The translations under genes and the position numbers were made by a program. A model generated the notes under the pieces. The model searched no databases, had not been told where the DNA came from, and saw only the letters and a list, made by a program, of their open reading frames with translations. Source: Pseudomonas sp. PDM16 (GTDB taxonomy: Bacteria > Pseudomonadota > Gammaproteobacteria > Pseudomonadales > Pseudomonadaceae). Taken from it: 64,000 nt of DNA. The DNA lies in the NCBI RefSeq assembly GCF_014851865.1, contig NZ_JACVAM010000001.1, positions 186,001-250,000 on the forward strand, given 5' to 3'. Shown here piece after piece: positions 8,802 to 16,993 of this stretch. Position 1 is the first letter of the stretch, and each line of letters starts with the position of its first letter.

Positions 8802-8965
8802 AGCGCTGGCGCGAATCGACCTTCGCCATTCCCACGCTGATTGGCGTGCTCAGCGCCGTTGGCCTGTTCGCCGCGCTGCTCGGCGACGGCCCCTGGGATG
8901 CCCTGGCCTGGCTCGGCCTGGGCCTGCCGGCCGTGCTCGGCGTCTGGCCACTGCTGCGCCGCTGA
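8798..8965 (+). CDS. Two-helix membrane microprotein paired with PepSY protein
   Basis: This 55-residue reading frame starts at ATG 8798, which overlaps the stop of the PepSY gene (ATGA), and ends at TGA 8963-8965. The sequence begins MKRWRESTFAIPTLIGVL and contains two hydrophobic stretches separated by a short polar turn with Asp (LLGDGPWDAL), then a basic end (LLRR). A matching gene, 62 residues and with the same turn (LVGDEVYDLL), follows the second PepSY gene at 19859-20047 with the same ATGA coupling. Two independent occurrences of the same arrangement support it being a real gene and a partner subunit of the PepSY protein. The function is unknown. Confidence 0.8.
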   Translation: MKRWRESTFAIPTLIGVLSAVGLFAALLGDGPWDALAWLGLGLPAVLGVWPLLRR

Positions 8966-9117
8966 AAAGAACTGGCGAAAGCGCAACGCCAGCCTAACGT
9001 GAGAGAAGGCAGAGATCGGAAGCACAGGAGTGCACCGCTGTCAGTCCCTTCTCCCTCGCTGTTCTGCCGCCACCGCCGTATTCGCGGCATCGACGCCAAC
9101 AGCCAGGGAGCATCGCC

Positions 9118-10098
9118 ATGCTGTTCATCACCAATCGTTTTCCCAAAGGCTCGATCAAGAGTGAGATCGACCGCCCCTTCGCCTTCGACCTGGACAACAA
9201 CGCGCCAAGCAACTCGGTGTTCTTCTGCGAACGGCAGAGCAAGAAGAAGCTCGTTGAGCTAGGCAGCCAGGCCTTTCTGGGCCGCCTGCAGGAGGCCAAG
9301 CAGCGGCAGATCCTGCTGTACATCCACGGCTACTCCAACCTGCCCGACGACGTGTTCGCCGCCGTCGACGAATTCCAGGACCTGTGCAACCAGCGCAGTA
9401 AGGATGAGGTGCTGGTGGTGCCGGTGATCTGGCCCTGCGACAACGATAAAGGCATCGTCCAGGACTACTGGGACGATCAGAAATCCGCCGACTACAGCGC
9501 CGTGTCCCTGGCTCGCGCCCTGTGCTTCTTCCTCGCCTGGCGCAAGGAGCGCGAGGAAGCCGGCCAGGCCAGCTGCCTAAAGCGCATCAATGTGCTGGCC
9601 CACTCCATGGGCAACCGCGTGTTGCGCGAGACCCTCTGCGAATGGGATCGCTACGACCTGGCCAACGGCGTGCCGATGCTGTTCCGCAACACCTTCCTGG
9701 TGGCAGCCGACATCGAGAACGAGTCGATCCACCGTGGCCAGCGCGGCGAGCTGATCTCCCACGCCTCGCGCAACGTGGTGGTGTACTACGCCTCCGACGA
9801 CATGGCCCTGCGCAGCAGCAAGGCAGCCAACCTGAAGAACCGCATCGCCTCGCGCCGCCTCGGCCACAGCGGGCCGGAGAACCTGGAGCTGACACCGCAG
9901 AACGTCTACGCGGTGGACTGCGACGACATCAACACCCTGTATGACTTCCCCAAGGGCCACTCGTACTTCCGCAGCGGCCGTATCAAGGGCATTCCCGGCG
10001 TGGTGTTCGACCACCTGTTCGAGTGCCTGGTCAGCGGCCGGGTGTTCCCGCAGGACGAGTTCCGCCGCACCACCATCCTGCACGACAGCGCCGCCTGA
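9118..10098 (+). CDS. Alpha/beta hydrolase, DUF900 type
   Basis: Encodes 326 residues with no signal peptide. The pattern ILLYIHGYSN (oxyanion region) followed by NVLAHSMGNRVL (nucleophile elbow with Ser in HSMGNR) is characteristic of the DUF900 alpha/beta hydrolases. A C-terminal GHSYF supplies a plausible catalytic His. It stands alone: 152 bases separate it from the PepSY/microprotein pair, and it faces the aminotransferase operon across a terminator. An ester or lipid substrate is possible, but nothing in the context points to one. Confidence 0.8.
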   Translation: MLFITNRFPKGSIKSEIDRPFAFDLDNNAPSNSVFFCERQSKKKLVELGSQAFLGRLQEAKQRQILLYIHGYSNLPDDVFAAVDEFQDLCNQRSKDEVLVVPVIWPCDNDKGIVQDYWDDQKSADYSAVSLARALCFFLAWRKEREEAGQASCLKRINVLAHSMGNRVLRETLCEWDRYDLANGVPMLFRNTFLVAADIENESIHRGQRGELISHASRNVVVYYASDDMALRSSKAANLKNRIASRRLGHSGPENLELTPQNVYAVDCDDINTLYDFPKGHSYFRSGRIKGIPGVVFDHLFECLVSGRVFPQDEFRRTTILHDSAA

Positions 10099-10107
10099 AC
10101 CACGGAC

Positions 10108-10132
10108 AAAAAAGGGCCCCGGGAGTGGGGCC
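10108..10132 (-). terminator. Rho-independent terminator of the amidotransferase operon
   Basis: Read on the minus strand, GGCCCC (10132-10127), a six-base loop and GGGGCC (10120-10115) are followed by a T run (10113-10108, broken only by the stem end). It lies just after the stop of the glutamine amidotransferase gene. Confidence 0.85.
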
Positions 10133-10155
10133 AAGCGCAGGGTGACAAGCGCGAA

Positions 10156-10863
10156 TCAGGTCAGATGGGCGTGGGGCCCGCTGAGGTAGTCGAGCAGACG
10201 GAACAGGCTGGACTTGAGCGAGGCGCAGTGGGCGCTACCGGCCTGGATGGTGGCGGCGTCCTGCACCGCACCAGGGCGTTGCAGATCTTGTGGGCAGGCG
10301 GCTAGCAGTTGCTCGATGCTCTCCGGGCTGCTTTCCAGATGACATTGCAGCGCCACGGCGCGCTCGTTCCAGACAAAGCCCTGCATCGCGCAGGCCGCCG
10401 AGTGATAGAGCGGGATGGCACCGGCCGGCAGGCTGAAGGTCTCGCCATGCCAGTGCATGGCCATCAGCCGCTGCGGCAGCATGCGCCCGAGCGGCGACTG
10501 GCAGGCCTCGGCATGTTGTTCGATCAGGTGCCAGCCGATCTCCGCCGTGTCGGCCAGCCGCACCTCGCCGCCCAGCGCCTCGGCCAGCAACTGGCCGCCG
10601 AGGCAGATGCCCAGCACCCGCTTGCCAGCTTCGAGCGACGCGCGCAGCAGGTATTTCTCGGCCACCAGCCAGGGATGCTCGGCCTCGTCGTGCACGCTCA
10701 TCGGCCCGCCCATGACCACCAGCAGGTCGAAGTCGTCGAGCGCCGGCAGCGCATCACCGGCATACAGGTGATGTACCCGTGCCAGCAGATTGCGCTGATC
10801 CAGCCACTGGCCGATCTGCGCCGGCCCCTCGAACGCCACGTGCTGCAAGATGGATACGCGCAT
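10156..10863 (-). CDS. Class I glutamine amidotransferase (GMP synthase-like)
   Basis: Encodes 235 residues. The catalytic triad of class I amidotransferases is visible as Cys87 in GICLGGQ and His175 with Glu177 in LQCHLE. There is no synthetase domain, so ammonia would have to pass to a separate partner. The start ATG 10863 overlaps the stop of the aminotransferase by one base; a GTG three bases upstream is also possible. It is the last gene of a coupled operon with the aminotransferase, a 78-residue protein and a MOSC protein, matching PAO1 PA0529-PA0531 as I remember it. Relatives include gamma-glutamyl hydrolases such as PuuD; the substrate here is unknown. Confidence 0.87.
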   Translation of the reverse strand: MRVSILQHVAFEGPAQIGQWLDQRNLLARVHHLYAGDALPALDDFDLLVVMGGPMSVHDEAEHPWLVAEKYLLRASLEAGKRVLGICLGGQLLAEALGGEVRLADTAEIGWHLIEQHAEACQSPLGRMLPQRLMAMHWHGETFSLPAGAIPLYHSAACAMQGFVWNERAVALQCHLESSPESIEQLLAACPQDLQRPGAVQDAATIQAGSAHCASLKSSLFRLLDYLSGPHAHLT

Positions 10864-12059
10864 CACACCACCTCCTGCGCCGGCCGGCGCGCTCTCTCCA
10901 GCGCCCGGTGCAGGCGCCGCAGCATTTCCTCGATATTGCCCGGGCTGACCGTCAGCGCCGGGGAAAAGCGCAGCACGCCGGGTTGCGGGGCGTTGATCAA
11001 CAGGCCTTCGCCCAGCGCCGCGCGGGCCACCTGGGCGGCGTTGTGCTCAGCCAGCGGCAATCCGAGCAACAGTCCATGACCGCGTGGCACACCAGCGCCG
11101 AAGCGGCGACCAACCCTTGCCAAGCCATCACGCAATTGCTGGCCGGTGGCACGCACCTGCTCCAACAGGCCTGGCTCCAGCACGGTATCCAGCACCGCCA
11201 GGCCGGCGGCGGTCATCAATGCGTTGCCATGGTAGGTGCCGCCCTGCTCGCCCGGCTCGAAGCAACAGGCATTGCCGCGCGCCAGCAGGGCTGCCAACGG
11301 CACGCCACCGCCCAACCCCTTGCCCAGGGTGATCACGTCGGCACGCACGCCATACAGCTCCTCGGCCAGCAGGCTGCCGCAGCGGCCGATGCCGGTCTGT
11401 ACCTCATCGAGGATCAGCAGGATGCCGCGCTCGCGGCACAGCCGCTCGGCGCCCTGCAGGTAGTCCAGTTCGGCGGGCAACACGCCAGCTTCGCCCTGCA
11501 CCGGCTCGAGCATCAGCGCCACCACGTCGTCGTCCAGCGCCGCGTCGAGGGCCGCCAGGTCGTTGTAGGGCACCTTGGTGAAACCCGGCACCTTGGGCTC
11601 GTACAGCGCCTGGAAGGCCGGCTTGCCGGAGGCGGACATGGCGCCGAAGGTGCGCCCGTGGAAGCTGTTGGCGGCAGTAACCATGCGGTAGGCACCGCCC
11701 TTGTGCAGCTGGCCCCACTTGCGCGCCAGCTTGATCGCGCCCTCGTTGGCCTCGGCCCCGCTGTTGAGGAAGTAGGCCTGGTCGCTGCCGGTGGCCTGGC
11801 ATAGGCGTGCGGCCAGTTCGAGCATGCCGCTGTTGTAGTAGGCCGGGCCGGGATTGATCAGTTGGCTGGCCTGGCGCTGCAGCGCCCGCACCAGCGCCAC
11901 CGGACTGTGGCCCAGGCTGTTGACCGCCCAGCCCTGGGTGAAATCCAGGTAGGAGCGGCCGTCGGCGTCCCACAGCCAGGAGCCCTGGCCGCGCACGAAC
12001 AGCTGCTCCGGGCGCTGCACGGTGTTCATCAGGCGGTCGCGAGACCAGTCATCACGCAT
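10863..12059 (-). CDS. Class III PLP-dependent aminotransferase (acetylornithine aminotransferase-like)
   Basis: Encodes 398 residues. Hallmarks of the ArgD/AstC/GabT group are present: NSGAEANEGAIKLARKW, the aromatic-stacking region SFHGRTFGAMSAS, the cofactor Asp in ILDEVQTGIGRCG and the Schiff-base Lys in TLGKGLGGGVPLAA. Start ATG 12059 overlaps the preceding 78-residue gene by eight bases; upstream residues of the open frame are an artefact of that overlap. Association with a glutamine amidotransferase rather than arginine genes suggests a diamine or omega-amino acid substrate instead of acetylornithine. That substrate suggestion is inference. Confidence 0.88.
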   Translation of the reverse strand: MRDDWSRDRLMNTVQRPEQLFVRGQGSWLWDADGRSYLDFTQGWAVNSLGHSPVALVRALQRQASQLINPGPAYYNSGMLELAARLCQATGSDQAYFLNSGAEANEGAIKLARKWGQLHKGGAYRMVTAANSFHGRTFGAMSASGKPAFQALYEPKVPGFTKVPYNDLAALDAALDDDVVALMLEPVQGEAGVLPAELDYLQGAERLCRERGILLILDEVQTGIGRCGSLLAEELYGVRADVITLGKGLGGGVPLAALLARGNACCFEPGEQGGTYHGNALMTAAGLAVLDTVLEPGLLEQVRATGQQLRDGLARVGRRFGAGVPRGHGLLLGLPLAEHNAAQVARAALGEGLLINAPQPGVLRFSPALTVSPGNIEEMLRRLHRALERARRPAQEVV

Positions 12060-12288
12060 CTTCGTACTCCAGATACTGGTACTGCACACCAAGCAGGCGA
12101 ATGCCGTCGGGACCGCATTCGACGATGCGGCGTTGCTCCTTGCGCTGCTGCACGCGCAGGCTGAAGCCTTCGGCAGTTGGGAAACGGCTCCACAGCTCGC
12201 TGCGCACCTCATTCAAGCGGGCACCAGCGACCGTCAGCTCGGCCCACAGACAGCCATCGCGATGCAGCTGGATCAGGTAGTCGTTCAT
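12052..12288 (-). CDS. Conserved small protein of unknown function
   Basis: Encodes 78 residues (begins MNDYLIQLHRDGCLWAEL, ends YQYLEYEDA). It overlaps the MOSC stop codon by four bases (ATGA) and the aminotransferase start by eight, so it is embedded in a translationally coupled operon and is probably real. It is soluble, with no signal peptide, Cys cluster or hydrophobic segment, and has a mixed beta/alpha pattern. I do not recognise a family. Its position suggests a regulatory or accessory role for the aminotransferase/amidotransferase pair. Confidence 0.72.
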   Translation of the reverse strand: MNDYLIQLHRDGCLWAELTVAGARLNEVRSELWSRFPTAEGFSLRVQQRKEQRRIVECGPDGIRLLGVQYQYLEYEDA

Positions 12289-12983
12289 GCAATCAGCGCC
12301 GGCCTGGCCGGGCCCTCCAGACGGTTGCGCCAGTCTTCCAGCTGGCCGCTGGACAGGCGTCGCGCGGCGCTATGGCGCCAGCGCTCGGACAAGGATTCGC
12401 AGGCCAGCAGTTGCTGCAAGCCACCACGCTCCAGCGGGAACTGGAAATAGCTGCGAATGGCCTGGGCCACGCTCAGACCAGGGTGGCTACGCTGCACCAG
12501 CTCCAACGGCTGCGCGGCGCTGACCCAGCCTGGGCGCAGCACGCGGAAGAACCAGCCGCACAGACCGTTGTTCTGCATCTCCAGCGCCAGTCCTGGCAGC
12601 TCCCAGCGCTCGGCCAGGCGGTAGCAGGGCGAGCGTGGCTGACTGACCTGCAACAAGGCGTCCCCCCAGCGGAAGATGTCGCCGATGCACACCTGGCTCT
12701 CCAGCAGGCCACGGCTGGACAAATTCTCGCCGAAGGCCGGCTGTTGCCAGTCGCGTTGCGGGTAACGCTGGCGCCACTGCGCGTAGTGTTCGGATGGATA
12801 GAGGTGCAGGGCGCGCTCGGGGCCGCCGTGGTGGCGACTGTCGCCCTGCTGGTCGCCCTCAAGCCCCAGCGGGCCGAGCCATACCTCGGTGCTCACCGGC
12901 AGCTTGTCCAGCGCACTGACATAGCCACGACCTTCATCCATGGCTTTTCCTATGAATAACCCCGCCACCTCTGCCTTGATCAT
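12285..12983 (-). CDS. MOSC domain-containing protein (YiiM-like)
   Basis: Encodes 232 residues. The MOSC core is clear: LGLEGDQQGDSRHHGGPERALHLY near the N-terminus, FGENLSS, and the conserved Cys in QPRSPCYRL. MOSC domains bind molybdenum cofactor or transfer sulfur; E. coli YiiM lets cells reduce N-hydroxylated base analogues using the molybdenum cofactor. ATG 12983 is preferred over an upstream GTG at 12995 because GGAG lies just before it. It is the first gene of a four-gene coupled operon and is divergent from a LysR gene at 13107, whose product may regulate it. Confidence 0.85.
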   Translation of the reverse strand: MIKAEVAGLFIGKAMDEGRGYVSALDKLPVSTEVWLGPLGLEGDQQGDSRHHGGPERALHLYPSEHYAQWRQRYPQRDWQQPAFGENLSSRGLLESQVCIGDIFRWGDALLQVSQPRSPCYRLAERWELPGLALEMQNNGLCGWFFRVLRPGWVSAAQPLELVQRSHPGLSVAQAIRSYFQFPLERGGLQQLLACESLSERWRHSAARRLSSGQLEDWRNRLEGPARPALIA

Positions 12984-13106
12984 TTTCTCCGCCACCCTTG
13001 TCGCGGCTGTCGATGCAGCAATGATAGGGATGGCGTGGACGAGACGACATTTCGATTTCCCAGCATCATTGATAAGCTGAAGTTATTGATAATTGAGGTA
13101 GGTCCC

Positions 13107-14000
13107 GTGGACTTTCGCCAGTTGCGCTACTTCGTCGCCCTCTACGAAGAAGGTCATGTCGGTCGCGCCGCCGAGCGCCTGAGCCTGTCGCAGCCGGCGC
13201 TGTCGCAGCAGATCCGCCAGCTGGAACAGAACCTCGAAGTGGCGCTGTTCCAGCGCAGCGGCAAACGCCTGCTGCCGACCCTCGCCGCCCATACCCTGTA
13301 CAGCCACGCCCTGCCGTTGCTCGATGGCCTGGAACGAGCCCGCGATGCCCTGCGCGGCTTCCGCGGCCGCGCCCCACGCAGCCTGGCCATCGGCGTGCTG
13401 CAGACGGTCAACGCCAGCCTGGTGCCGCATCTGCTGGAAAAGCTCCGCGCCGCCCAGCCGCAGCTGGTAGTACAGATCTATGAATTGTCCGGCCTGGACA
13501 TCGAAAGACGCCTGCTCAGCGGCAGCCTGGACATCGGTATCGGCTTCCTGCCGCCGCGCCAGCCCGGCCTGCATAGCCTGGAGCTGTACGAAGACGAGCT
13601 ACAGCTGGTGGTGCCGCCAGAGCATGCGCTGCGCGAATTCAGGAAGGTGTCGCTGGCCCAGGCGGCGGAGCAGCCCATGCTGCTGCTCGGCGAGGAGTTC
13701 CGCGTGCGGCAGATCTGGCAGGAGCAACTGGCCCTGCTCGGCCGCCGTCCGCATGTGCAGGCCGAACTCAACCATATGAGTGGCATCCTCGACAGCCTGC
13801 CGCACTCGGCCGGCCTGGCCACCGTGCTGCCGGGCCGCGCGCGCCAACTGCATGCGAATCAGGGATTGCTGTGGAAGCCGATCAGCGAACCGCGCGTGCC
13901 GCTCAAGGTCGGCCTGGTATTCCGCGATGCACAGCGCCAGCAGCCGACACTGGACCTGCTGAGCAAGCTGCTGAGCGAGGTGGTAAAGGGAAATGGATGA
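13107..14000 (+). CDS. LysR-family transcriptional regulator (CynR-like)
   Basis: Encodes 297 residues from GTG 13107, chosen because GAGG at 13095-13098 precedes it and the protein then begins with the canonical DFRQLRYFVALYEEGHVGRAAERL helix-turn-helix. An effector-binding domain follows (SLAIGVLQTVNASLVP). An upstream ATG at 13035 would add 24 residues that do not resemble LysR proteins. It diverges from the MOSC/aminotransferase operon, its likely target, across about 120 bases. Its 3' end nearly abuts the 3' end of rsmY, transcribed toward it. In PAO1 a regulator gene (PA0528) sits next to rsmY, from memory. Confidence 0.88.
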   Translation: MDFRQLRYFVALYEEGHVGRAAERLSLSQPALSQQIRQLEQNLEVALFQRSGKRLLPTLAAHTLYSHALPLLDGLERARDALRGFRGRAPRSLAIGVLQTVNASLVPHLLEKLRAAQPQLVVQIYELSGLDIERRLLSGSLDIGIGFLPPRQPGLHSLELYEDELQLVVPPEHALREFRKVSLAQAAEQPMLLLGEEFRVRQIWQEQLALLGRRPHVQAELNHMSGILDSLPHSAGLATVLPGRARQLHANQGLLWKPISEPRVPLKVGLVFRDAQRQQPTLDLLSKLLSEVVKGNG

Positions 14001-14007
14001 TGCAGAA

Positions 14008-14134
14008 AAGAAAAAACCCCGCTTGCGCGGGGTTCTGCAGACTGGTTCCTGACATCCGTGGTCGGTGCGCCCTCCTGGCGAACACTCCCTCATGTCCCTG
14101 TTCTTTTCGTGCGCTTCCTGCGCTAAGTCCTTGA
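14008..14134 (-). ncRNA. rsmY: RsmY, CsrA/RsmA-sequestering small RNA
   Basis: Read on the minus strand from about 14134, the sequence has seven GGA-type motifs: AAGGAC, the hairpin GCGCAGGAAGCGC, CAGGGACA, GAGGGAG, GCCAGGAGGGC, ACGGAT and CAGGAAC. It ends in a strong terminator, AACCCCGC-GCAA-GCGGGGTT plus a T-rich tail (14034-14005). A -10 like TAATCT (14145-14140) gives a transcript of about 125 nt, close to the size known for Pseudomonas RsmY. A GacA box lies upstream at 14190-14207. RsmY binds RsmA/CsrA through its GGA motifs and relieves translational repression in the Gac/Rsm pathway. Location beside a LysR gene and the aminotransferase operon matches PAO1 as I recall it. Confidence 0.92.
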
Positions 14135-14189
14135 AAGCAAGATTAATCTGACTGATGGCATGCTGATAGCAGCCTTCGCCAGCACGCTG

Positions 14190-14207
14190 TGTAAGCCAAA
14201 GATTACA
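14190..14207 (-). promoter_or_regulatory. GacA upstream activating sequence of rsmY
   Basis: TGTAAG-CCAAAG-ATTACA matches the known GacA box TGTAAG-N6-CTTACA except for one base. It lies roughly 55 to 75 bases upstream of the inferred rsmY start, the usual place for GacA-P activation. It therefore ties rsmY to the GacS/GacA two-component system. Confidence 0.9.
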
Positions 14208-14297
14208 AGGCCGCCGAGCGGGAAGGGGTTCACAAAGTCGGCACGGCCGTTATCATCGCGCGCCTGATTGCCTGCGCCCCGCGCCATCGAGCCTGAA

Positions 14298-14696
14298 ATG
14301 AGACCGCAACTGATCGCCGCCGCGGAAATCGACCGCGTCGAAACCTGGACCAAATACAACAAGGACATGTGCACCAGTTGCATGTCCACCTGTTGCACCA
14401 TGCCGGTAGAAGTCCGCATCGTCGACCTGATCCGTATCGGCGTGGTCGACGAGTTCGAACGTGGCGAGCCGCCGAAGAACATTGCCAAGCGGCTGCAGAA
14501 GGATGGCCTGGTCGAGCGCTTCAACCAGAAGTCCGGCATCTTCACTCTGACGCGCATGAGCAATGGCGACTGCATGTACCTGGACCGCAAGACCCGTCTC
14601 TGCACTGTCTATGACAAGCGGCCGGACACCTGCCGCAACCATCCCCGCATCGGTCCGCGCCCGGGCTATTGCGCCTGGCGCCCGAAACAGGGCTGA
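14298..14696 (+). CDS. YkgJ-family cysteine cluster protein
   Basis: Encodes 132 residues. A dense Cys cluster (MCTSCMSTCC), then a Cys in NGDCMYLD, another in RLCTVYDKRPDTCR and a last one in GYCAW give the conserved layout of YkgJ/UPF0153 proteins, thought to bind zinc or an iron-sulfur cluster. ATG 14298 is chosen over an in-frame TTG at 14268. The 5' region overlaps nothing, but the rsmY promoter and GacA box lie just upstream on the other strand, so transcription here could be affected by GacA. Biochemical role is unknown. Confidence 0.85.
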   Translation: MRPQLIAAAEIDRVETWTKYNKDMCTSCMSTCCTMPVEVRIVDLIRIGVVDEFERGEPPKNIAKRLQKDGLVERFNQKSGIFTLTRMSNGDCMYLDRKTRLCTVYDKRPDTCRNHPRIGPRPGYCAWRPKQG

Positions 14697-14738
14697 TCCT
14701 GAGTCACCTGCTAGCGGCGGTATGCAGCCGCCCAATGC

Positions 14739-16799
14739 TCAGCTCAGATGAAAGTGCGCGGTGTTCTGCACCAGGGCCCGGCTGCCTTCGCTGAGACGAT
14801 CGGCAACACCATGCACGGCCTGGGCACCGTGCAGCAGATCGGAGGCAGCCTGGTCGACCTGCTGGATGTTGCCGCTGACCTCCTCGGCCGTGGCGGCCTG
14901 CTGTTCAACGGCAGTGGCGATCTGCGCGATCATGTCGCTGACCCGCTGCACGGCGCCGGCGATTTCGCCCAGGTGATCGCCCAGTTCGGTGACCGAGCCA
15001 GCGTCGACCTCGGCCTGGCTGCAGGCGGTCTGCATCAGCCCCACCGATTGCAGCACCACGCGCTGCAGGGTCTCGACCGTGGCGCTGATCTCGCGGGTCG
15101 ACTCCTGGGTGCGCTGCGACAGCGAACGCACTTCGTCGGCGACCACGGCGAAGCCCCTTCCCTGCTCACCCGCCCGCGCCGCCTCGATGGCGGCGTTGAG
15201 CGCCAGCAGGTTGGTCTGCTCGGCGATGCCCTTGATCACTACCACCACTCGGTCGATCTGCTGGGCCTGCTCGCGCAACTCGCTGAGAGCGGCAGCGGTG
15301 TCCCCCAGGCGCGTGGTGAGTTGGCGCATGCTGGCAGTGGTCTGCTGGCTGCGCTGATTGCTCTGCTCGGCAATGTGGCGGGTCTGGGTCGCATCCTGGG
15401 CGGCCATTTCGCAGTTTTCCGCCACGCTCTGCGCGGTGGCGGCCATCTGCGTGGCGGCGGCGGCGATCTGGCTGACCTGCTGCTGTTGCTGTTCCACGGC
15501 ACGCAGGGCTGACTGGGCCTGCTCGCTGAGAGTGACCACGGTGTCGCTCAGCTCCGCACTTTCGCGGTTCACGCCCTGCAGCGAACCGCGCATCTGCGCC
15601 ACGGCGTCGTTCAGTGCGGCACCGATCAGCGCCAGCTCGTCGTTACCGTGCACGGTGACATGCCGACGCAGGTCGCCGTCGCGCAGGGACTGCGCCAGCG
15701 AGGTGATACGCCAGCTGCTGCCGCGGATCGAGGCCTGCAGGCAGACCAGGGCATACAGCGCCAGCGCCACCAGCACGCCGAAGGCGCCGAGGGTGATGAC
15801 CAGTGCGCGCAGGGCCTTGGCCCGGTACTGGCCGAGCCGGGTGTCCAGTGCGTCCAGGGTGGCGCGCTGCAGCGCCTCGATATGGCCCTGGGCCGCATCC
15901 ATACCCTGCTCGAACGCCGCCACGTCGAGCTGGATACCTGCATCACCGTACATCTTCTGATCCAGCTGCTTGAGCCAGTCGTCCAGGCCGGCCAGGCTCT
16001 GGGCATAGGTCTGTCTCCATGCCGAGAGCGACTTGGGCAACTCGCTTTCCAGACGCTCGCCGAGCTTGGTCAGTTGCTGGCGCGACTCACCGGCTGCGGT
16101 GCGGATCTCACGCAACTGCAGGCGGCTCTGCAGGCTGAACTGGCCGGCCGCCACCGCCCCCTGGCCGACGCTGGCGAGCACGCCCAGACGCTGCTGCAAA
16201 CGCGGCGAATCCTCGGTGGCCAGCTGCATCAGCAGGTAGGTTTCCAGCCAGGGGTCAAGGATCAGCCCGCTCTCGGTGGCGATCTGCTCGCGCAGGGCGC
16301 CGAGCTGCTGCAGGCTCAGCGTGAAACGATCATAGGCATCAGGCCACCAGCCAACGCTGCCCAGAGTCTGGGCACGCAGGCCATCGCGCTGGCCCTGCAG
16401 GGTACGCAGGCTGGCTTGTGCGGGCTCGCTGGCGCCTTCGGCGACCAGCATCTTCTGCAGGTCATCCAGGGTCTGGTCCAGTTCGGCTTCGCTCTGCTGC
16501 AGACGGGACATCGCGGCCTGGGTCTCGGCCGATGCTTCACGATTGCGCTCGGTGGATTTCCAACGGGCAGTCAGGTTGCGCTGACGCACCAGCACCTGCT
16601 CGACGCGATCCAAGGCCTGCAGCTGCAGTACCCCGGAGTGCTCGTCGTCGACGACCCTGAGCTTGCCCAGATAATTGTCGCCGATGGACCACGCCGCATA
16701 GGCCAGCGGCAGGATGAACAGCAGCGCCAGTAACTGGAACTTGCGGGCGAAGCTGAATTTCTCGAGTGCGTTGACTCCGGGCAGCAACAGCGCATTCAT
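14739..16799 (-). CDS. Methyl-accepting chemotaxis protein with large periplasmic domain
   Basis: Encodes 686 residues from ATG 16799, which has AGGAG seven bases upstream. A transmembrane segment ([18 protein letters not shown]) is followed by a helical periplasmic domain of about 300 residues, a second transmembrane segment ([22 protein letters not shown]), HAMP, and a cytoplasmic signalling domain whose tip carries [20 protein letters not shown] and [11 protein letters not shown]. The predicted ligand domain looks like a helical bundle and has no recognisable Cache signature. There is no CheR-tethering pentapeptide at the C-terminus. It is monocistronic, and the ligand is unknown. Confidence 0.92.
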   Translation of the reverse strand: MNALLLPGVNALEKFSFARKFQLLALLFILPLAYAAWSIGDNYLGKLRVVDDEHSGVLQLQALDRVEQVLVRQRNLTARWKSTERNREASAETQAAMSRLQQSEAELDQTLDDLQKMLVAEGASEPAQASLRTLQGQRDGLRAQTLGSVGWWPDAYDRFTLSLQQLGALREQIATESGLILDPWLETYLLMQLATEDSPRLQQRLGVLASVGQGAVAAGQFSLQSRLQLREIRTAAGESRQQLTKLGERLESELPKSLSAWRQTYAQSLAGLDDWLKQLDQKMYGDAGIQLDVAAFEQGMDAAQGHIEALQRATLDALDTRLGQYRAKALRALVITLGAFGVLVALALYALVCLQASIRGSSWRITSLAQSLRDGDLRRHVTVHGNDELALIGAALNDAVAQMRGSLQGVNRESAELSDTVVTLSEQAQSALRAVEQQQQQVSQIAAAATQMAATAQSVAENCEMAAQDATQTRHIAEQSNQRSQQTTASMRQLTTRLGDTAAALSELREQAQQIDRVVVVIKGIAEQTNLLALNAAIEAARAGEQGRGFAVVADEVRSLSQRTQESTREISATVETLQRVVLQSVGLMQTACSQAEVDAGSVTELGDHLGEIAGAVQRVSDMIAQIATAVEQQAATAEEVSGNIQQVDQAASDLLHGAQAVHGVADRLSEGSRALVQNTAHFHLS

Positions 16800-16993
16800 C
16801 GTCGAACTCCTGAATCGGACGAAACTGCGAAGCGCTTGGACTAGCAAATGCCGCGCCACGCCTTCGCTACTTCGAAGCCATCCATCAGCGTCGCGGGCGC
16901 GACGACTCGGCAGAGACCTTAGATATCCGAAGCCTCGCCGACTTCATGAGTTAAACGATAGAAGGCATTGCGCCATCAAGGTGCAAAAAGACG

